Below are positions 13,672 to 16,478 of a DNA stretch of 16,478 nt, in pieces; position 1 is the first letter of the stretch, and every line of letters starts with the position of its first letter. Position numbers and translations under genes: made by a program. A model generated the notes under the pieces. It was not told the DNA's origin. It did not search any database and was given only the letters and a program-made list of their open reading frames with translations. Location of the stretch: assembly GCA_002413355.1 (NCBI GenBank), contig DHWV01000069.1, positions 14,404-30,881 on the forward strand, written 5' to 3'. This DNA is from Desulfobulbaceae bacterium UBA5173 (GTDB lineage: Bacteria; Desulfobacterota; Desulfobulbia; Desulfobulbales; Desulfobulbaceae).

Positions 13672-13700
13672 AATATACTTGCTTTTTTGCAAAAAGCAAG
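13672..13700 (-). promoter_or_regulatory. Palindrome overlapping a candidate promoter of the cell-wall hydrolase
   Basis: An inverted repeat with ten-base arms (CTTGCTTTTT / AAAAAGCAAG, three-base centre) covers 13678-13700. On the minus strand it includes TTGCTT, a 16-base spacer and TATATT (13672-13677), a plausible sigma-70 promoter whose start would fall near 13665, just before the phased repeats. It may be an operator. A weak terminator for the HNH/folC transcript is an alternative reading. Confidence 0.4.
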
Positions 13701-13799
13701 CCTTTTCTCTTATTTTCGGAGATATTTTCTTGGATTTCTTTGAGAAAGACTCTCATCTTTCCCGGCAGGCCGCATGAATGCAGGAACTGGGCTGAACAG

Positions 13800-14096
13800 T
13801 TATAGCTGCTCCAGCTCAGGGGGAAGGGAGGCTTTTTTAGCAGTGTTGCACTGTTTGCAGCAGGGAACAAGGTTGCCTTTGACCGAGCAGCCCCCTTGAG
13901 AAAGCGGCACCACGTGGTCCATGGTCAGCTCGCCGGGCGGGAACTTGTGCTGGCAATAATGACAAAGCCCGGGTGCGGTTTTCTGCTGCCACCAGCGGCT
14001 CCGGCGCAAGTCTCTTGCTTTATTTCGTTCAGCCCGGATAAACGCTTCATCCACGCCAAAGCTGAAGTTGTCCAGCTTGTCATCATTCCTCCGCAT
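13800..14096 (-). CDS. Small HNH endonuclease
   Basis: This 98-residue protein has a complete zinc-supported HNH (beta-beta-alpha-metal) nuclease fold. CHYC (Cys45, Cys48) and CKQC (Cys80, Cys83) form the structural zinc site; DHVVPLSQGG gives the catalytic His61, followed by GNLVPCC (Asn75) and CNTAKK (Asn84, Lys87). The N-terminal 40 residues are basic and Trp-containing (RRSRWWQQK), fitting DNA contact. The ATG lies 14 bases inside the 3' end of folC, so it is translationally coupled to that gene. Whether it is a repair or restriction factor, or a remnant of a mobile element, cannot be read from the sequence. No intron or partner methylase is present. Confidence 0.86.
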   Translation of the reverse strand: MRRNDDKLDNFSFGVDEAFIRAERNKARDLRRSRWWQQKTAPGLCHYCQHKFPPGELTMDHVVPLSQGGCSVKGNLVPCCKQCNTAKKASLPPELEQL

Positions 14097-15375
14097 CGGT
14101 CAAGCCTCCAAGTAGGAGTTGGCGGGCCGCGCCAACAAGATAAAGCGAGCCGGAAATGCAGATCAGGTCATCCGTGGCGGCAAGCGAGCAGGCTTGGGCC
14201 AAGGCCGCAGGTACCGAGGCCGCACGGCGGGCTTTTTCCCAGAGGGCGGCCGAGAGCAAAGCCTCTAACTGTTCCGGGCTGGCAGCCCGTTCTGATTCTG
14301 CCGCCTTGGTCAAAATGATCAGATCAGCCAGTGGCGCAACCTCGCGCAGGCTGGTGCGGATGTCCTTGTCCGCCATTGCTCCCCAGACCAGAATCAGACG
14401 GCGGCGGGGAAAGTTATCGCGTAGGGCCTGCGCCAATACTGCTGCACCTGCCGGGTTGTGCGCTCCGTCCAGAAGAAACTGTAGCCCTTCGGCATTACGG
14501 AAATATTCCAGCCTGCCGGGCCAGCGGGTTTGCGCAAGGCCGTTGCGGATTTGCTCGCCGCTGACTGCCCAGCCTTGCCGCTGGAGGAGCTGCACCGTCG
14601 CCACGGCGAGCGAACAGTTGCCAATCTGATGCGTTCCGTGCAGCGGCATGGGCAAATTGTCCAAATGCAGTCCGTCTATGCCGTGATATTGCCACGCCGA
14701 ACCAGTGCCGCTGCCGCTGAAATCATGGCCATAGAGAAAGAGTGGAGCCTCGCGCCAGACGCAGGTTTCACGGACAACCCTGCCGGAGTCATCATCAGCA
14801 ACTCCAGCAATCACCGGCACCTTCGGCTTGATAATGCCCGTTTTCTCCGCTGCAATCGCGGCCAGCGTGCTGCCAAGATACTGCTCGTGATCCATGCTCA
14901 CGTTGGTGATGACAGAAACCAGCGGCGTGATCACGTTGGTGGCATCCAGCCGCCCACCCATGCCCACTTCCAGCACCGCAAAATCGACCTGTTGCTCGGC
15001 AAACCAGAGAAAAGCGAGCACCGTTGTGCATTCAAAATAGGTGATTTGGCTACCGTCCAGCACGGCCTCAATCGTGGCGAGCAGGCGGGCGAAATCCTCC
15101 TTGCTGATGTGGGCATCACCAATGCGGAAGCGCTCGCGTACTGAGCCAAGATGAGGTGAGGTATAGATACCGGTCTTGTAGCCCGCTGCGGTGAGGATGG
15201 AATGCAGCGTCGCCGCGACAGAGCCTTTGCCGTTGGTGCCTGCAATATGCAGACAGCGCAGCCCGCGCTGCGGATTGCCCAGCCGCTCCAAGAAGCGGTT
15301 CATGGAATCCAGCCCCAGCTTGATTTTGAAGAACTGGAGCTGATCGAGAAACTGCCATGCCTGCCGGTAATTCAT
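14083..15375 (-). CDS. folC: Folylpolyglutamate synthase/dihydrofolate synthase FolC
   Basis: This 430-residue Mur-ligase-family enzyme adds glutamate to dihydropteroate and/or extends the folate polyglutamate tail with ATP. Motifs: P-loop GTNGKGSVAATLHS (46-59), TSPHLGSVRERFRI (72-85), TYFECTTVLAFLWF, VLEVGMGGRLDATNVI, NVSMDHEQYLG and EKTGIIKP, then the glutamate-ligase domain with WPGRLEYF and LLDGAHNPAG. The ATG at 15375 gives the family start MNYRQAWQFL; a frame open to 15432 would run through the preceding gene. It begins 13 bases after the stop of the YeaQ-like gene and lacks an obvious ribosome-binding site. Its 3' end overlaps the HNH gene. Confidence 0.95.
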   Translation of the reverse strand: MNYRQAWQFLDQLQFFKIKLGLDSMNRFLERLGNPQRGLRCLHIAGTNGKGSVAATLHSILTAAGYKTGIYTSPHLGSVRERFRIGDAHISKEDFARLLATIEAVLDGSQITYFECTTVLAFLWFAEQQVDFAVLEVGMGGRLDATNVITPLVSVITNVSMDHEQYLGSTLAAIAAEKTGIIKPKVPVIAGVADDDSGRVVRETCVWREAPLFLYGHDFSGSGTGSAWQYHGIDGLHLDNLPMPLHGTHQIGNCSLAVATVQLLQRQGWAVSGEQIRNGLAQTRWPGRLEYFRNAEGLQFLLDGAHNPAGAAVLAQALRDNFPRRRLILVWGAMADKDIRTSLREVAPLADLIILTKAAESERAASPEQLEALLSAALWEKARRAASVPAALAQACSLAATDDLICISGSLYLVGAARQLLLGGLTDAEE

Positions 15376-15388
15376 AGGGTAAGCCGCT

Positions 15389-15640
15389 TCACTTTTTGAA
15401 TAGGCCGACCACGAACAGTAAAACTGAGGCACCGACCACTGAGGTGATCAGCCAGTTGGCTAGTCCTTGAGCGACATGAATGCCTGCCGCCCCGAAAAGC
15501 CAGCTGCCGACAAACGCGCCGATGATGCCGAGCACGATATTGCCGATCAGTCCGAAGCCGGAGCCTTTCATTAGCTTACCGGCCAGCCAGCCTGCCAGTG
15601 CGCCGACAGCAAGAAAAACGAGCAAAGATACAGGTGTCAT
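15389..15640 (-). CDS. GlsB/YeaQ/YmgE-family small membrane protein
   Basis: This 83-residue protein is of the transglycosylase-associated (Transgly_assoc) family, which despite its name has no proven enzyme activity; relatives are often linked to envelope or stress responses. Three hydrophobic, glycine-rich segments are visible: LLVFLAVGALAGWLAGKLM (5-23), IGNIVLGIIGAFVGSWLFG (about 32-50) and LITSVVGASVLLFVVGLF (64-81). The family signature G-W-L-A-G-K-L-x-K-G-x-G-F-G-x-x-G-N is present. The start at 15640 is fixed by GGAGG six bases upstream; the frame open to 15793 overlaps the helicase gene. It ends just before folC. Confidence 0.9.
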   Translation of the reverse strand: MTPVSLLVFLAVGALAGWLAGKLMKGSGFGLIGNIVLGIIGAFVGSWLFGAAGIHVAQGLANWLITSVVGASVLLFVVGLFKK

Positions 15641-15758
15641 GGCGTTCCTCCGTAAGTGAATTCCGCTTATGCGGTCTGCACGGCGACTTGCCGTTCTCTG
15701 CTCCGCAGCATACTGATTAGGCAGCAGAAATGCAAACAGGAACTGCGGCCTGCTGCTT

Positions 15759-16478
15759 TTATCGCCGCCGTCTGCTTTTTCCTGTGCTGGCAACTGGCAC
15801 AGGCGGAGGAGGCGGCATCAGCAGTCCATCTTCGGGAACTGTGCAAGGCAGTGGCCTGCCGATGCACTCCTCAATCGCCGGAAGCTGAAACGCCCCTTCC
15901 TCGCAGGCGAAGCTGACAGCAATACCGTTCTCGCCTGCCCGGCCTGTTCTGCCGATGCGGTGGACATAGTCCTGCGGCTCATAGGGCAGGGTGTAGTTGA
16001 CCACGTGCGTAATGCCGTCGATATGGATGCCCCGGCCCGCCACGTCAGTGGCGATCATCACCGTGACTTTGCCGTCGCGGAACCGTTCCAAGCGGGTCAT
16101 ACGCTTTTCCTGCGGCACGTCGCCGCTCAACAGCACCGCCTCAATGCCATTGCCGCGCAGCCGCTCATGCAGCCTTGCCGCCTCGTGCTTCATGTTGACA
16201 AAAACCATCACCCGCCCGGTCGCCTGCTCGGCGAGCAGGTTGTAGAGCACAGTGTACTTTTCCTCGCTGGTCACGGTGTAAATTACCTGCTTAACCGTCT
16301 CTACCGCCACCTGCTCCGGGTCGCTTTCGATATAGACCGGCTTCACGCACCACTGAGAGGCCAGATGCTTGACATCCTCGCTGACTGTAGCAGAGAACAG
16401 CAGGGTCTGCCGCCGCTCTTTGGGCGGCGTTTGCGCGATAATCCGCCGCACGTCAGGGATGAAGCCCATGTCCAGCAT
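15759..16478 (-). CDS. DEAD-box RNA helicase, RhlB-like (C-terminal part; 5' end outside window)
   Basis: The last 239 codons of an ATP-dependent RNA helicase. The frame is open to the right edge, and the first residues LDMGF normally follow the DEAD box directly, so only the N-terminal RecA lobe is missing. Seen: motif III LLFSATVSEDV, motif IV VMVFVNMKHEA, motif V TVMIATDVAGRGIHI and motif VI YVHRIGRTGRAG. The stretch SFACEEGAFQLPAIEECIG closely follows RhlB (LACEEYALNLPAIETYIG, from memory), favouring an RhlB-type assignment over RhlE or SrmB. The tail is short: PPPPPVPVASTGKSRRRR, a proline run and basic end suited to RNA or partner binding. Confidence 0.93.
   Translation of the reverse strand: MLDMGFIPDVRRIIAQTPPKERRQTLLFSATVSEDVKHLASQWCVKPVYIESDPEQVAVETVKQVIYTVTSEEKYTVLYNLLAEQATGRVMVFVNMKHEAARLHERLRGNGIEAVLLSGDVPQEKRMTRLERFRDGKVTVMIATDVAGRGIHIDGITHVVNYTLPYEPQDYVHRIGRTGRAGENGIAVSFACEEGAFQLPAIEECIGRPLPCTVPEDGLLMPPPPPVPVASTGKSRRRR

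Overview
The window is 16.5 kb of gene-dense bacterial chromosome. It resembles an anaerobic Desulfobacterota-type organism (former Deltaproteobacteria, possibly Desulfobulbales). That assignment is an inference from the anaerobe-style NifN, the ferredoxin/ASKHA corrinoid-activator protein, the IspD-IspF fusion and the general style of the proteins; no rRNA or other taxonomic marker is present.

Layout, left to right. Positions 1-360 hold no intact gene: there is a short-repeat patch (1-93) and a broken RelE/YafQ-type toxin gene (about 113-343). nifN (363-1724, minus) follows, with its own near-perfect sigma-54 -24/-12 promoter and an upstream TGT-N10-ACA NifA-type site. Next is a tight minus-strand run of a 4-oxalocrotonate tautomerase-like protein, ligA and ispDF (5320 down to 1901), preceded by a lipase gene (6319-5432). 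The plus-strand gene at 6581-8515 is a 2Fe-2S/ASKHA (RACo/DUF4445) protein, the only complete plus-strand gene. It meets head-on a 638-residue minus-strand protein (10440-8524) made of a beta-phosphoglucomutase-like HAD phosphatase followed by two degenerate HisB-type (IGPD) domains. Then come minE, minD and minC (transcribed minC-minD-minE), a small membrane protein with a zinc-ribbon tail just upstream of minC, a SleB-like cell-wall hydrolase with its own terminator and an unusual repeat-rich leader, an HNH nuclease overlapping the end of folC, a GlsB/YeaQ-type membrane protein, and the C-terminal part of an RhlB-like DEAD-box helicase running off the right edge.

Most genes are housekeeping: DNA ligation, isoprenoid precursors, division-site placement, folate polyglutamylation and RNA unwinding. 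nifN is the exception in regulation, since its promoter predicts expression only under nitrogen-fixing conditions, independently of the ispDF operon just upstream.

The most unusual object is the HAD-IGPD-IGPD fusion. It copies the general layout of enterobacterial HisB but uses a different HAD subfamily, and its two IGPD domains have lost opposite halves of the metal-binding signature. The second most interesting items are the nifN control region and the helically phased ATCAT repeats in front of the cell-wall hydrolase gene.
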